NCBI GenBank assembly: GCA_947462495.1
Contig: CANHOY010000001.1
Location: 1-32,919, forward strand
Length of the DNA: 32,919 bases
Origin: Bacteroidota bacterium
GTDB lineage: Bacteria > Bacteroidota > Bacteroidia > Chitinophagales > Chitinophagaceae
Direction: 5' to 3'
Part shown: piece by piece, positions 16,501-25,790 of the stretch
Layout of the letters: each line of letters starts with the position of its first letter
How positions within the stretch are numbered: position 1 is the stretch's first letter
Program-made: the position numbers and the translations under genes
Notes under the pieces: generated by a model
What the model was told of the DNA's origin: nothing
The model's input: the letters and a program-made list of their open reading frames with translations, nothing else
Databases searched by the model: none

Positions 16501-16986
16501 TTAGCTGTTTGCCGAACTTAATAAACAAGTGGCCATAGCTACCAATCCTTCTTCTCTTCCCGTGAAGCCCATCGTTTCGGTAGTAGTAGCTTTGATAGAA
16601 ATATCTTTATTACCAATATGTAAAATACCAGCGATACATTCTTGCATGGCTATAACATAGGGTTTTATTTTTGGGGACTCTAAACATAAAGTGGCGTCTA
16701 TGTTTATAATTTGATAGCCTTCAGCTGTAATTAAATCGTAGGTTTTTTGAAGTAAAATTTTACTATCAATATTTTTATAAGCAGCATCCGTGTCAGGGAA
16801 GTGGGTGCCAATATCACCTAAACTTAAGGCGCCTAACAATGCATCACAAATGGCATGTAATAAAACATCTGCATCACTATGACCTAAAGCACCCTTGGTA
16901 TGTGGGATCTTTATGCCACCAATCCATAAGTCTCGGCCAGTAACTAATTGATGAAAATCGATGCCGGAGCCTATGCGTAATTTCAT
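16501..16986 (-). CDS. ispF: 2-C-methyl-D-erythritol 2,4-cyclodiphosphate synthase
   Basis: 161 residues, full length. IspF makes the cyclic diphosphate in the non-mevalonate (MEP) isoprenoid pathway. The metal ligands are visible as D10 and H12 in GSGIDFHQL and H44 in DVLLHAICDALLG. LGDIGTHFPDTD and the C-terminal ATTTETMGFTGREEG are diagnostic. Its start lies 5 bases after the gldJ stop and its stop 13 bases before murF, so the three genes are likely co-transcribed, linking isoprenoid and wall synthesis to a T9SS gene. Confidence 0.96.
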   Translation of the reverse strand: MKLRIGSGIDFHQLVTGRDLWIGGIKIPHTKGALGHSDADVLLHAICDALLGALSLGDIGTHFPDTDAAYKNIDSKILLQKTYDLITAEGYQIINIDATLCLESPKIKPYVIAMQECIAGILHIGNKDISIKATTTETMGFTGREEGLVAMATCLLSSANS

Positions 16987-16991
16987 GCTCC

Positions 16992-18353
16992 TTATTTTTT
17001 AAATAATTTATTCCACCAATGTTCTTTTTCTTCTGAAGCACCTGGTGTGTCCATTCCAAAGGCAGATACTGCACATCTAAATCCAATAGTGCTGGATGAT
17101 TTATCTTGATCTAAAAATCTTCTCGTACCTGGGTTTAGCCAATAAGGACGATCTTTCCAACTACCCCCTTTGTATACTCTAGATTTATTGGAGATTAAAG
17201 TATTGGTATTGGTTTCGTAATTAGAAGTATTCGCGTCGTCGCCATCTAATGAATTATTTCCTCTGTATGGATTAAAATCATCCATATCAATGGTATTCAT
17301 GGGGCGGTAGATATCAGCCACCCACTCATTCACATTACCGCTCACATTATATAACCCCACTTGATTTTGTAAAAAACTATTTACTTTAGAGGGGAAGCCA
17401 GCGCCATCGTTAGAATAGCCTACCATGCCCATATAATCGCCACTTCCGTTTTTGAAATTAGCTAAAAACATCCCCTTTTTTCCTTTCTTTTTTCCGAAGG
17501 TGGTATTTCTCAAGCCATCATTTCCATTAGAGCTCCAAGGATAAGGACTGTCGGAACTTACTACATTAGAATTGGGATGAGGTGAGTTAGCACCTGATTT
17601 AGGAAGATTAAAACCAGAAATGTAATTTTTCCCACTAGAAACTTTTGCTGCATATTCCCACTCGGCTTCGGTAGGTAATCTATAGTCAGGGATCATTACA
17701 TAATCATCTCCTTTTTTAGATCTGTTAAATCCTGTAGCAGATGCGGTATTGGAAACACCATTATTGTTCGCAGAATCTGAAATAGAATTGAAGATACCCA
17801 TTTTACCAACATAGGGTTTTTTAGGATCTATCAATTTATACTTTAATAAAGTTTGTTCATTGGACCTGTCTGTTTTCCACCTGCAATAATCATTGGCTTG
17901 CTCCCAACTAACACCTACTACGGGGTAGTCATTAAACACGGATGATCTAAAATAACCTTCTACCATCGGGTCGTTATAAGATAATTCTGTTTTCCATACG
18001 GTACTGTCTGGCAAAGCAGCTCTAACAATAGAGTCTCTTCCCATTGGAATAAATATTTTTTCCAACCATTGAATATAAGTGCGGTATTTCTTATTACTTA
18101 CCTCATACTGGTCTATTCTAAATGAACTTACGGTAACTCTTCTCAGACTATTATTCCAGTCTCCCATGATATTTTCTTGGTTCATACCCATTGCAAAAGT
18201 GCCTCCACGAATAAGTACGGTTTCGGCATATGGGTCGTCTGATTTTGCCTCTATCTTGATGAAATTATTTTCTTTGTTATTGGATGTCGATAACAAACTA
18301 GGCCCTATTAATAAAAGAGCGAAAAACAGTAAAATACTATTTATAAAATGCAT
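16992..18353 (-). CDS. gldJ: GldJ-like T9SS/gliding protein with a formylglycine-generating-enzyme-type (SUMF1) fold
   Basis: 453 residues. The family is structural rather than enzymatic and supports T9SS function and gliding. RGGTFAMG (about 49-56), MGDWNNS, ALPDSTVW, YPVVGVSWEQANDYCRWKTD, RLPTEAEWEYAA, YNVSGNVNEWVADIYRP, RVYKGGSWKDRPYW and IGFRCA define the SUMF1-type fold. The DWNN and LPDSTVW segments match GldJ rather than GldK. It is divergent from porU-porV, the same neighbourhood reported for gldJ in flavobacteria. The oddity is that GldJ proteins are normally lipoproteins, but the signal-like N-terminus (about 1-24) has no cysteine, and the first Cys is in YCRW. The start is fixed by an in-frame stop just upstream. 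TATCTTCG at 18399-18392 may be its -7 element. Confidence 0.85.
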   Translation of the reverse strand: MHFINSILLFFALLLIGPSLLSTSNNKENNFIKIEAKSDDPYAETVLIRGGTFAMGMNQENIMGDWNNSLRRVTVSSFRIDQYEVSNKKYRTYIQWLEKIFIPMGRDSIVRAALPDSTVWKTELSYNDPMVEGYFRSSVFNDYPVVGVSWEQANDYCRWKTDRSNEQTLLKYKLIDPKKPYVGKMGIFNSISDSANNNGVSNTASATGFNRSKKGDDYVMIPDYRLPTEAEWEYAAKVSSGKNYISGFNLPKSGANSPHPNSNVVSSDSPYPWSSNGNDGLRNTTFGKKKGKKGMFLANFKNGSGDYMGMVGYSNDGAGFPSKVNSFLQNQVGLYNVSGNVNEWVADIYRPMNTIDMDDFNPYRGNNSLDGDDANTSNYETNTNTLISNKSRVYKGGSWKDRPYWLNPGTRRFLDQDKSSSTIGFRCAVSAFGMDTPGASEEKEHWWNKLFKK

Positions 18354-18467
18354 AGTAATTGTTTATACAAAAATGGGGTTAAGTGATAGTGCGAAGATAG
18401 CTTGTTTTTTAATCATTTATTCACTTGTAAGTATATTCTTGTGTTAGTAAAACCCTAATTTTAACGT

Positions 18468-21400
18468 ATGATAAGGTGGGCCCTAGTATTTTTTTTATGT
18501 ATTGTAATTTTTCCTTCTATTTCAAGTGGGCAAATTTCGCCTTTTTTTAATGGAAAATGGGTAAAAATTGCTGCTACCAAACAGGGGGTGTATCAAGTCA
18601 CGGGTGCCCAACTTAAAGCTATGGGTTTTACCATCCCTTTTGCCTCTAGTCAAGTGCAATTGTACAATTTTAATTTAGCCAATTTGAACGACAAGGTAGT
18701 AGCCAATCCAAAAGTGGGTATTGCTGAAAATGCGATTCTGGTGAATGACGGCGGTGACAATCAATTTGATGAAAAAGATTTTTTATTATTTTATAGTGAA
18801 GGATTTATTCAATGGAAATACGATGAAGTAAAAGGTTTGCCCACTCATTTTAAAAATGCCGTTAGCGATTCCGTTTTTTATTTTATCACGATGGGTGCCA
18901 ATGGAAAAAGAATTAGCAGGCTTGAGAAAATAAATACATCACAACAAACCATCGATGATTATGATGAAAGATGGGTCATTGAAAAAGACAGTGTTTCACT
19001 TTTAAAAAGCGGTAAATTATTGCTTGGTTCGCCCATGGGTCAAGGCAATGGAAAACAAGCACAACTCAATTACACCTATAGTATGGAGGGATTGCTTGTA
19101 AGTAGTCCATTAAAAATAGTAAGCAAATATGCTGCCACAACCTATGAAAACAAAGCCAATTTTAATTTATCCTTCAATAGCAATTTGGCAAGAACTAGTT
19201 CGGTAGATCCTGTGTCTGGGTATTTGTATGATGAATCGGCCAATATTATTATTGATAGTAGTAGTTATTTACTAAATGCCAATACCAATTTAGCCAGTCC
19301 GGTGAACATCAATATTGCATTTTCTAGCAATAATACTAGCGCAACGGGTTGGATAGATTTTATTGAAATAAATGCTAAAAGAAAAATTGGTTTTTGGGGT
19401 AGCAACTCTTTTGGTTTTAGAAATTATCAAAATATAAAATCAGGACTTGCCACGCAATATCAATTACAAAATATAGATGCTACTACACAGGTTTGGGATG
19501 TGACGCATCCAGAGACACCTTTGGGTTTGTCAGTTAATTTTCAAACGCCCACTGCTGGAAATTTTATTCAACTAGCCGATACTCTTCGCGAGTTTTTTGC
19601 CTTTAAACAAAATGCCTATGAGACAGCCACTTTTATAGCTGGGGTAGATAAGCAAAATGTGATAGGTAGCGATGTGCCAGATTATATCATAGTGAGTGCT
19701 AGCAATTATTTAAAGCCTGCAAAAAAATTGAGAGATTTTCATGAATCGGCCCATGGTTTAAAAGGCCAAGTGTTTAATGTGAATGAAATTTTCAATGAAT
19801 TTTCGGGCGGACAACCAAGTGCTATCGGCATTAGAAATTTTATTCAATATTTGTTTAATCAAGCAGCGGTAAAGCGTCAAAATGTACCACAATATTTATT
19901 ATTAGTGGGAATGGCCATTTATAGTAATAAAAATTACAATAGTGCCCAACAAATTCCAGTTTTTCAAAGTGAAGCCTCTACTGGTATTTTAACAAGTTAT
20001 CCAACAGATGATTATTATAGTATTCTGAATAATAATAATGATATTAATTCACCAAATAATATTAATATTTTATCCTTGGCTACAGGAAGATTACCTGTAA
20101 GGACTTTGGCTGAAGCAGATACGGTAGTTGAAAAAATAATTAGTTATCAAAAAAACAGTAATGGAGGTGCCTGGAAAAATCAATTGACTTGGGTAGCAGA
20201 TGATGGAGATTATAATTTGCATTTACAAGATGCCGAAGACATCACCAATAATTTACAAAAGAAAGCGACTCAATGGAATCAGAAAAAAGTATATTTAGAT
20301 TTATACCCTGCTTCTAAAAATATTGCAGGTAATACTTATCCTTTAGTGAATGGGATCATCAATCAATCCGTTAATAATGGAACGCTAATTTTAAATTATA
20401 CGGGGCATGGAAATTTTTCAAGATTAGCGGAAGAGGCTGTGATTGCCCAACCCGATGTACAACAATGGGATAATGCTGGTAAGCTTCCTTTAATGATTAC
20501 AGCTTCTTGTGATTTCGCTCCTTATGACCAACCACAATTGAGTCCATTTGGGTTTGATGCACTTTTAAAAAATTCAAAAGGGGTGGTGGCCTTGGTGTCG
20601 GCAAGTAGATTGGTATATGCTTATAGCAATAAACAAATTAATGATTTATTTATTCAAAAATTATTGGTGCCAGATAGTGTTGGCCAATATTTAACTATAG
20701 GCAACGCGTTGCAAAAAGCAAAAATGGCCGCATGGGCTCAGGGAGAAGACCGTATCAACACCTTTAAATTTACCTTATTAGGTGATCCTGCCATGTATTT
20801 GGCGAAGTCAAAGGATCAAGTTATTTTAAATTCAATTAATGGAAAAACCTTTAATGGCATCGATACGCTACAGGCAGGTAATAAATATTCAATAAGCGGA
20901 TTGGTCAAATCTAATGGGCAAACAAAAAATAATTTTAATGGCACACTTGAAATGGTGCTATATGATGCAGCTAGTTTGAAAAAAACATTGGGCAATGATG
21001 TTAAAAGTATTCCTGTTAATATAAGTCTACAAGAAAATATTTTATTTAAAGGAAAAGCTAGTGTTGCTAATGGAAATTTTGTAATTGAATTTATGTTGCC
21101 TAAAGAAGTGAGTGTAAATCAAGGGGCTTTAAAAATGCAATTAAATGCTTATAATGATAGTACGGATGCAATGAGTGTTTATCAACAAATTTATGCGAAG
21201 CCAATACTTTCTGAAAATTTTTCAGATACCATTGGGCCTTCTATGAAAGTATTTTTGAATGACACCAACTTTATTAACGGAGGTTGGGCAGCGGCAAAAT
21301 CGACACTTCTTATAAATTTAAAAGATGAAGCGGGCATTCAAACTTCTGGCAATTCATTAGGCCATGATATTACCTTATTAATTGATGGAGATACCAAAAA

Positions 21401-21878
21401 TGAATTGGTATTGAATAATTATTATACAGCAGCCATTAATACTTATCAGAAAGGGAGTATTCAATATGCATTGCCTAGTTTTTCAATAGGACAACATCAG
21501 TTAATTATTAAGGCCTGGGACCTATTGGGCAATTCAAGTAAGGATACTATTCAATTTATCGTACCTGATACGGCAGTAATGCTTTTAAATAAAGTGAGCA
21601 ATTTCCCCAATCCCTTTAGACATGGTACTTCATTTAGTTTTGAGCACAATCAATTAGAAAATACTCTAAATATTAACTTAAGCCTTTATAACAATAATGG
21701 TTTGCTTTTATTTACAAGGCCATTAAATGCTCAATACAATGCGAATAGAGTTGTTTCCTATTGGGATGGAACCAACACTAGTGGGGGCTTGTTAAATCCG
21801 GGAGTGTATTATTATAAAATTACGCTATCCAATGGGAAGGAAACAAAGGTATTGGCTAATAAATTAGTTAAATTTTAA
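18468..21878 (+). CDS. porU: Type IX secretion system sortase (C25 family cysteine protease)
   Basis: 1136 residues, usual size for PorU. PorU sits on the outer face of the outer membrane, removes C-terminal sorting domains from T9SS cargo and attaches the cargo to lipopolysaccharide. A signal peptide (about 1-21) precedes a beta-rich N-terminal region. The caspase/gingipain-like domain has catalytic His647 in NYTGHGN and Cys681 in TASCDFAPYDQP, followed by FGFDALLKNSKGVVALVSAS and FTLLGDPAMYL. An Ig-like region and a C-terminal sorting-type domain (about 1043-1136: SNFPNPFRHGTSFSF, GLLNPGVYYYKI, ending KLVKF) complete it; PorU is known to keep its own such domain. It lies just upstream of porV and is divergent from gldJ. 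Confidence 0.93.
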   Translation: MIRWALVFFLCIVIFPSISSGQISPFFNGKWVKIAATKQGVYQVTGAQLKAMGFTIPFASSQVQLYNFNLANLNDKVVANPKVGIAENAILVNDGGDNQFDEKDFLLFYSEGFIQWKYDEVKGLPTHFKNAVSDSVFYFITMGANGKRISRLEKINTSQQTIDDYDERWVIEKDSVSLLKSGKLLLGSPMGQGNGKQAQLNYTYSMEGLLVSSPLKIVSKYAATTYENKANFNLSFNSNLARTSSVDPVSGYLYDESANIIIDSSSYLLNANTNLASPVNINIAFSSNNTSATGWIDFIEINAKRKIGFWGSNSFGFRNYQNIKSGLATQYQLQNIDATTQVWDVTHPETPLGLSVNFQTPTAGNFIQLADTLREFFAFKQNAYETATFIAGVDKQNVIGSDVPDYIIVSASNYLKPAKKLRDFHESAHGLKGQVFNVNEIFNEFSGGQPSAIGIRNFIQYLFNQAAVKRQNVPQYLLLVGMAIYSNKNYNSAQQIPVFQSEASTGILTSYPTDDYYSILNNNNDINSPNNINILSLATGRLPVRTLAEADTVVEKIISYQKNSNGGAWKNQLTWVADDGDYNLHLQDAEDITNNLQKKATQWNQKKVYLDLYPASKNIAGNTYPLVNGIINQSVNNGTLILNYTGHGNFSRLAEEAVIAQPDVQQWDNAGKLPLMITASCDFAPYDQPQLSPFGFDALLKNSKGVVALVSASRLVYAYSNKQINDLFIQKLLVPDSVGQYLTIGNALQKAKMAAWAQGEDRINTFKFTLLGDPAMYLAKSKDQVILNSINGKTFNGIDTLQAGNKYSISGLVKSNGQTKNNFNGTLEMVLYDAASLKKTLGNDVKSIPVNISLQENILFKGKASVANGNFVIEFMLPKEVSVNQGALKMQLNAYNDSTDAMSVYQQIYAKPILSENFSDTIGPSMKVFLNDTNFINGGWAAAKSTLLINLKDEAGIQTSGNSLGHDITLLIDGDTKNELVLNNYYTAAINTYQKGSIQYALPSFSIGQHQLIIKAWDLLGNSSKDTIQFIVPDTAVMLLNKVSNFPNPFRHGTSFSFEHNQLENTLNINLSLYNNNGLLLFTRPLNAQYNANRVVSYWDGTNTSGGLLNPGVYYYKITLSNGKETKVLANKLVKF

Positions 21879-21900
21879 CGACTACTATAAATGAATTTTG

Positions 21901-21908
21901 TACCTTTA
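21901..21908 (+). promoter_or_regulatory. Possible -7 element for porV
   Basis: TACCTTTA lies 25 bases upstream of the first porV ATG in the 55-base porU-porV gap. No good TTG is visible at the right distance, so read-through from porU may be the main source. Confidence 0.3.
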
Positions 21909-21933
21909 ATTTTCTTAAGTTGAAATTATTATT

Positions 21934-23064
21934 ATGATCCAGATGAAGCTCAAAATATTTGTTTTTTTATTGATTGTATTTTTTACAAAACAAAATGTTT
22001 GGGCACAAACTAAAATTAATATCCAAAGTACGGCTGTTCCTTTTATGTTAATTTCTCCCGATGCCCGTTCTGGTGGTATGGGTAATTTGTCTTTGGCGAT
22101 GTCTCCCGATGCCAATGATCTTTTTGGTAACACGGCTAAGTTGCCCTATATGGAAGAAAAGCAGGGTTTTTTAATTAACTACACCCCTTGGTTAAAGGAT
22201 TTAGGTTTGACCGATGTGTATTTAGCGAGTGCAGGTTACTACAAAAAAATAAATGAAATAAGTGCTATCAATAGTTCCTTGCGATTTTTTAGTTTAGGTA
22301 ATATAGATTTCACTGATGAATCAGGTAATACTTCACTTCCATCACAACGACCCTCAGAATTTAGTTATGACTTTGGATATAGCGTTTTATTGACAGATCA
22401 ATTAAGCATGGGACTTTCTTTAAGGTACATCTATTCAAGACTGGTAACAGGTTCCTTTATTAATAACCCAGTTAATTATAGAGCAGGCAATACTTTATCA
22501 GGCGACATCAGTTTATTTTACAAACAAAATGAAGACCTACAAGGCTTTCACGGAGGTATATTGCTTTCGAATTTAGGGGGTAAAATAAGTTATACTGATA
22601 ATTCAAAAAAGTATTTCATACCTGCCAATATGGGATTGGGCATTGGTTATTTAAATAAATTAGACGCCGAAAATTCATTGGAATTTGGATTAGACGTGAA
22701 TCGATTAATGGTCCCTGTGAGTCCTAATAATTCAGACCAAGAATCAGTCAATCGTTATTTTTCTCAGTCGGTGGTATCAAGTTGGTTTAATTCATTTACG
22801 GCCAAAGAGGGGATGCCTTTGGGCGAATCTATAAAAGCATCTACAGGCATAGAATACAACTACATTAATCGTTTCTTTTTGAGAGCAGGCTATTTCTTAG
22901 ATAATAATAAGAACTTAGGCAATATGCAATATTTTACTATTGGTACCAGCTTTCAATACCAACAGTCTAAGTTTAATATTTCCTATTTAGTTCCATCTGG
23001 AGGGGGCATCACAAAAAATCCGCTTTCTAATACCATTCGATTTGGTAGTATTTTTTACTTCTAG
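21934..23064 (+). CDS. porV: T9SS outer-membrane shuttle protein PorV (LptO)
   Basis: 376 residues. PorV is a FadL-like 14-stranded barrel that collects cargo at the translocon and brings it to PorU. A signal peptide (ending VWA before QT) is followed by the family start: AVPFMLISPDARSGGMGN, then SPDANDLFGNTAKLPYM. Regular barrel strands (FSYDFGYSVLLTDQLSMGLSLRYIYS; FFLRAGYFLD) end in RFGSIFYF with a C-terminal aromatic. A second ATG three codons in (21943) is an equally good start. It is located directly after porU and 26 bases before dut. Confidence 0.93.
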   Translation: MIQMKLKIFVFLLIVFFTKQNVWAQTKINIQSTAVPFMLISPDARSGGMGNLSLAMSPDANDLFGNTAKLPYMEEKQGFLINYTPWLKDLGLTDVYLASAGYYKKINEISAINSSLRFFSLGNIDFTDESGNTSLPSQRPSEFSYDFGYSVLLTDQLSMGLSLRYIYSRLVTGSFINNPVNYRAGNTLSGDISLFYKQNEDLQGFHGGILLSNLGGKISYTDNSKKYFIPANMGLGIGYLNKLDAENSLEFGLDVNRLMVPVSPNNSDQESVNRYFSQSVVSSWFNSFTAKEGMPLGESIKASTGIEYNYINRFFLRAGYFLDNNKNLGNMQYFTIGTSFQYQQSKFNISYLVPSGGGITKNPLSNTIRFGSIFYF

Positions 23065-23090
23065 TTCTATTTTACCTATTTTTGTTGACC

Positions 23091-23531
23091 ATGTCAATTG
23101 CTATTAAAATTGTAAACAAGAGTCATCATTCATTGCCTGCCTATGCGACTTCAGGTGCTTCGGGTATGGACCTTCGGGCTAATTTGGAAGTCGCTTTACA
23201 ATTGCAACCCATGGAGCGTATTTTAATTCCGACTGGCTTATTTCTAGCTATTCCGGAAAACTATGAAGCGCAAATTAGACCCAGAAGCGGGTTGGCGCTT
23301 AAGCAAGGGCTTACTTGTTTAAATACACCAGGTACCATTGACGCTGATTATCGAGGTGAAATAAAAGTAATCTTAATTAATTTATCCACCGAAATGCAAA
23401 CTATTCAAGATGGGGATCGTGTTGCACAAATAGTTTTTTGCGCAGTAGAAAAAGTAAATTTAGAATCGGTAATTGAATTAGAAATTACTCAAAGAGGCGA
23501 AGGCGGCTTTGGGCATACTGGTAAACAATAA
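23091..23531 (+). CDS. dut: dUTP diphosphatase
   Basis: 146 residues from the ATG at 23091; the longer frame starts at a TTG and adds nothing conserved. The enzyme hydrolyses dUTP to dUMP, keeping uracil out of DNA and feeding dTMP synthesis. All five trimeric dUTPase motifs are present: SGASGMDLRA, PRSGLALKQGL, NTPGTIDADYRGEI, DGDRVAQIVF, and the C-terminal RGEGGFGHTG arm that closes over the site. It sits between porV and the DUF4292 gene, with 7 bases to the next ATG, so it is probably in the same transcript. Confidence 0.96.
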   Translation: MSIAIKIVNKSHHSLPAYATSGASGMDLRANLEVALQLQPMERILIPTGLFLAIPENYEAQIRPRSGLALKQGLTCLNTPGTIDADYRGEIKVILINLSTEMQTIQDGDRVAQIVFCAVEKVNLESVIELEITQRGEGGFGHTGKQ

Positions 23532-23538
23532 AGATAGT

Positions 23539-24366
23539 ATGAAAAAAATTCTAATCTTTATTGGTGCAATTGTTTTCATTGTCTCTTGTTCTACTTTTAA
23601 AAAAGTACAAGTACTAAAGGACGCACTTTCTAAAAAAGATTCTTTACAAACTAAATCGCTTTCTGAAGTATCTAAGGTGGATTCTTCTGCTATTGTAAAA
23701 AAAATCATAGAGAAAATAGAGCAAACAAAAATCGACTTCAAAACAATGAATGCTCGTTTAAAAGTAGACTACGAATCTGCCACTAACGCCGATAATTACA
23801 TTGTTAATATTAGCCTTGTTAAAGATTCTGCTATTTACATTACCATTAGAGGGGCGATGGGCGTGATTGGCTTAAAGGCCCTAATAAAAAAAGATAGTGT
23901 AGATTTAATTTACCCCTTAAGAAAAAATAAAAATATCGAACATAAGTCCTTAAGTTATTTACAGGAAGTGTTAAAAATTTCATTCACATTTGGAACCCTT
24001 CAAGATTTGGTTGTTGGGAATCCTATTTTTATTGAAAATTCGAAAGTGGTTTCCTATAAGATGAATAATAATAAATTAGAAGTAGGCATGTTGGGTAGCT
24101 TGTTTAAAAATTTAATAGTTTTAAATGAGGATAATTCAAAAATACTTCAACTTAAATTAGATGACATCGATATTACACAACACCGCACCTGCGCGATAGC
24201 TTATAGCAACCATGTACCTGTTAACCAGTATCAGTTCCCAATGAATAGGGAATTGATTATTTCGGCGCAATCTCGTTTAGAAGTGCGCATGGAAGTGAAG
24301 GAATTTAATTTTAATGAACCTTTAAAATATACCTTTGTTATTCCTAAGCCAGGAAAAAGAAAGTAA
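23539..24366 (+). CDS. DUF4292 family lipoprotein
   Basis: 275 residues from the ATG at 23539; an upstream in-frame start at 23509 would overlap dut and put ten polar residues before the signal peptide. The lipobox IVSC (Cys about residue 18) makes it a lipoprotein. The mature part has the DUF4292 pattern: FKTMNARLKVDYE, IVNISLVKDSAIYITIRGAMGVIGLKALI, KDSVDLIYPLRK, then a LolA/LppX-like run of strands ending FVIPKPGKRK. Proteins of this family are common next to envC-like peptidases and dut in Bacteroidota. The function is not established; a periplasmic lipid- or lipoprotein-binding role would be a guess from the fold type. Confidence 0.85.
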   Translation: MKKILIFIGAIVFIVSCSTFKKVQVLKDALSKKDSLQTKSLSEVSKVDSSAIVKKIIEKIEQTKIDFKTMNARLKVDYESATNADNYIVNISLVKDSAIYITIRGAMGVIGLKALIKKDSVDLIYPLRKNKNIEHKSLSYLQEVLKISFTFGTLQDLVVGNPIFIENSKVVSYKMNNNKLEVGMLGSLFKNLIVLNEDNSKILQLKLDDIDITQHRTCAIAYSNHVPVNQYQFPMNRELIISAQSRLEVRMEVKEFNFNEPLKYTFVIPKPGKRK

Positions 24367-24380
24367 GTAAGTTATAAAAG

Positions 24381-25745
24381 ATGATCATAAAAAGAATTAT
24401 ACTGTTCATTATTTTTTTAGTAAGCATTTCTATGCCTGTTTTAGCTCAAGATAATTTGTCAAGAGACGATTTGCAAAAAGAGACGCAAGCCATTCGAAAA
24501 GAAATTGACGAATTGAATATATTGCTAGAACAAACAAAGAAGAATAAAAAAAATTCACTGGGCCAGTTGGCGGTTATTCATAGTAAAATTGCTAAAAGAG
24601 AAGCTTTAATAAAGGGAATTGCCAAACAAGTTAAAATATTGGACGACGCCATATTTACGAATCAATTGGACGTTCAAAAATTAAATAAAGACTTAGATAC
24701 CTTAAAATCTAAATACCAAAAAAGCATCATTTTTGCTTACAAGAGCAGAAGTGGGTATGAATATCTTAATTTTTTATTTTCTGCTAATAGTTTTAATGAT
24801 GCGGTTAAAAGAATCACTTATTTAAAAAGTTATAGACAAAATAGAGAAGCGCAAGCACGAACCATTGACTTATCTCAACAAGACCTAAATGTTAAAATAA
24901 CTCAATTGGGTTCTAATAAAAAAGATCGATTAAAAACATTAACTGTTCAAAGTGAACAACTAAAAGTGTTAGTGGACGACCGAAAAGAACAAGATAAAAT
25001 TGTTAAGCAACTAAAAAATAAAGAGCAGGAAATTAGTGCACAGGTCCGACAAAAAGAAGCGCAAAGAAGAAAAATGCAATCTGCCTTATTAACCATTATT
25101 CGACGTGAAACTTTGGAAGCGGAAAGAAAAGAAAAAGAAAGAATTGCTAAATCAAGAGCAGCCAATGAAGCAGCTAATAAAGCCAATACCAAAGTAAATA
25201 CGGAAGCGCCTTCTACTTCTAAAGCAACTACTAAAAATACGAAAGTCGTTAATGCAGAAGGCGGATTAACTAGCACCACCGATAATCGTCCCTATTCGGC
25301 TTTGGAAACCACCGAAGAGGGCAGAGAAGCTTCCATCTCTTTTGAAAACAACAAAGGAAATTTACCATGGCCAGTGGATAAAGGGAATGTATACATCCAT
25401 TTTGGTGTCGAAAATATACCAGGTACCAAATTAAATCGAAAAAGCGATGGCATTGAGTTGGCATTACCAAAAGGCACTTCTGTAAAAAGTTTAGCCAATG
25501 GAATTGTAAAATATACAGGAGACATTAATGGTGACTTGACTGTTTTTGTTCAACATGGAAAATATTTCTCCACTTATACGCATTTAAGTAGCATTAATGT
25601 AAATGTAGGTCAGGAAGTTCGTGCAGGCACTTTGCTTGGGAAATCGGGCATCAATTTAGATGGGGAAGGCGCTTTATTATTAATGATTAACAATGAGAAA
25701 GGTGTTTTCTTTGATCCAGAAAATTGGTTAAAAAATAGAAGATAA
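24381..25745 (+). CDS. EnvC-like murein hydrolase activator with degenerate LytM domain
   Basis: 454 residues. A signal peptide (about 1-22, ending VLA before QD) and a long coiled coil (about 25-255, rich in E, K, Q and R) are followed by an Ala/Thr/Asn/Lys linker and a LytM/peptidase M23 domain (about 325-452). The layout is that of EnvC, which activates amidases during septum splitting. The zinc site looks lost: SDGIEL stands where active enzymes have a H.G.D motif, and GALLLMINN stands where they have H.H. Only YTHLSSINVNVGQEVRAG keeps the usual pattern. So it probably regulates other hydrolases rather than cutting itself. It starts 14 bases after the DUF4292 gene. Confidence 0.85.
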   Translation: MIIKRIILFIIFLVSISMPVLAQDNLSRDDLQKETQAIRKEIDELNILLEQTKKNKKNSLGQLAVIHSKIAKREALIKGIAKQVKILDDAIFTNQLDVQKLNKDLDTLKSKYQKSIIFAYKSRSGYEYLNFLFSANSFNDAVKRITYLKSYRQNREAQARTIDLSQQDLNVKITQLGSNKKDRLKTLTVQSEQLKVLVDDRKEQDKIVKQLKNKEQEISAQVRQKEAQRRKMQSALLTIIRRETLEAERKEKERIAKSRAANEAANKANTKVNTEAPSTSKATTKNTKVVNAEGGLTSTTDNRPYSALETTEEGREASISFENNKGNLPWPVDKGNVYIHFGVENIPGTKLNRKSDGIELALPKGTSVKSLANGIVKYTGDINGDLTVFVQHGKYFSTYTHLSSINVNVGQEVRAGTLLGKSGINLDGEGALLLMINNEKGVFFDPENWLKNRR

Positions 25746-25790
25746 TTTCTGCAATTATTTTTTTATATTACAATCTAATAATTGCTTTTC

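Noticed and set aside
16992..18353. Active sulfatase-modifying enzyme, or GldK
   Set aside because: The DWNN, LPDSTVW and YPVVGVSW..A..YCRWKTD pattern and the porU/porV neighbourhood fit GldJ, and T9SS members of this fold are structural.
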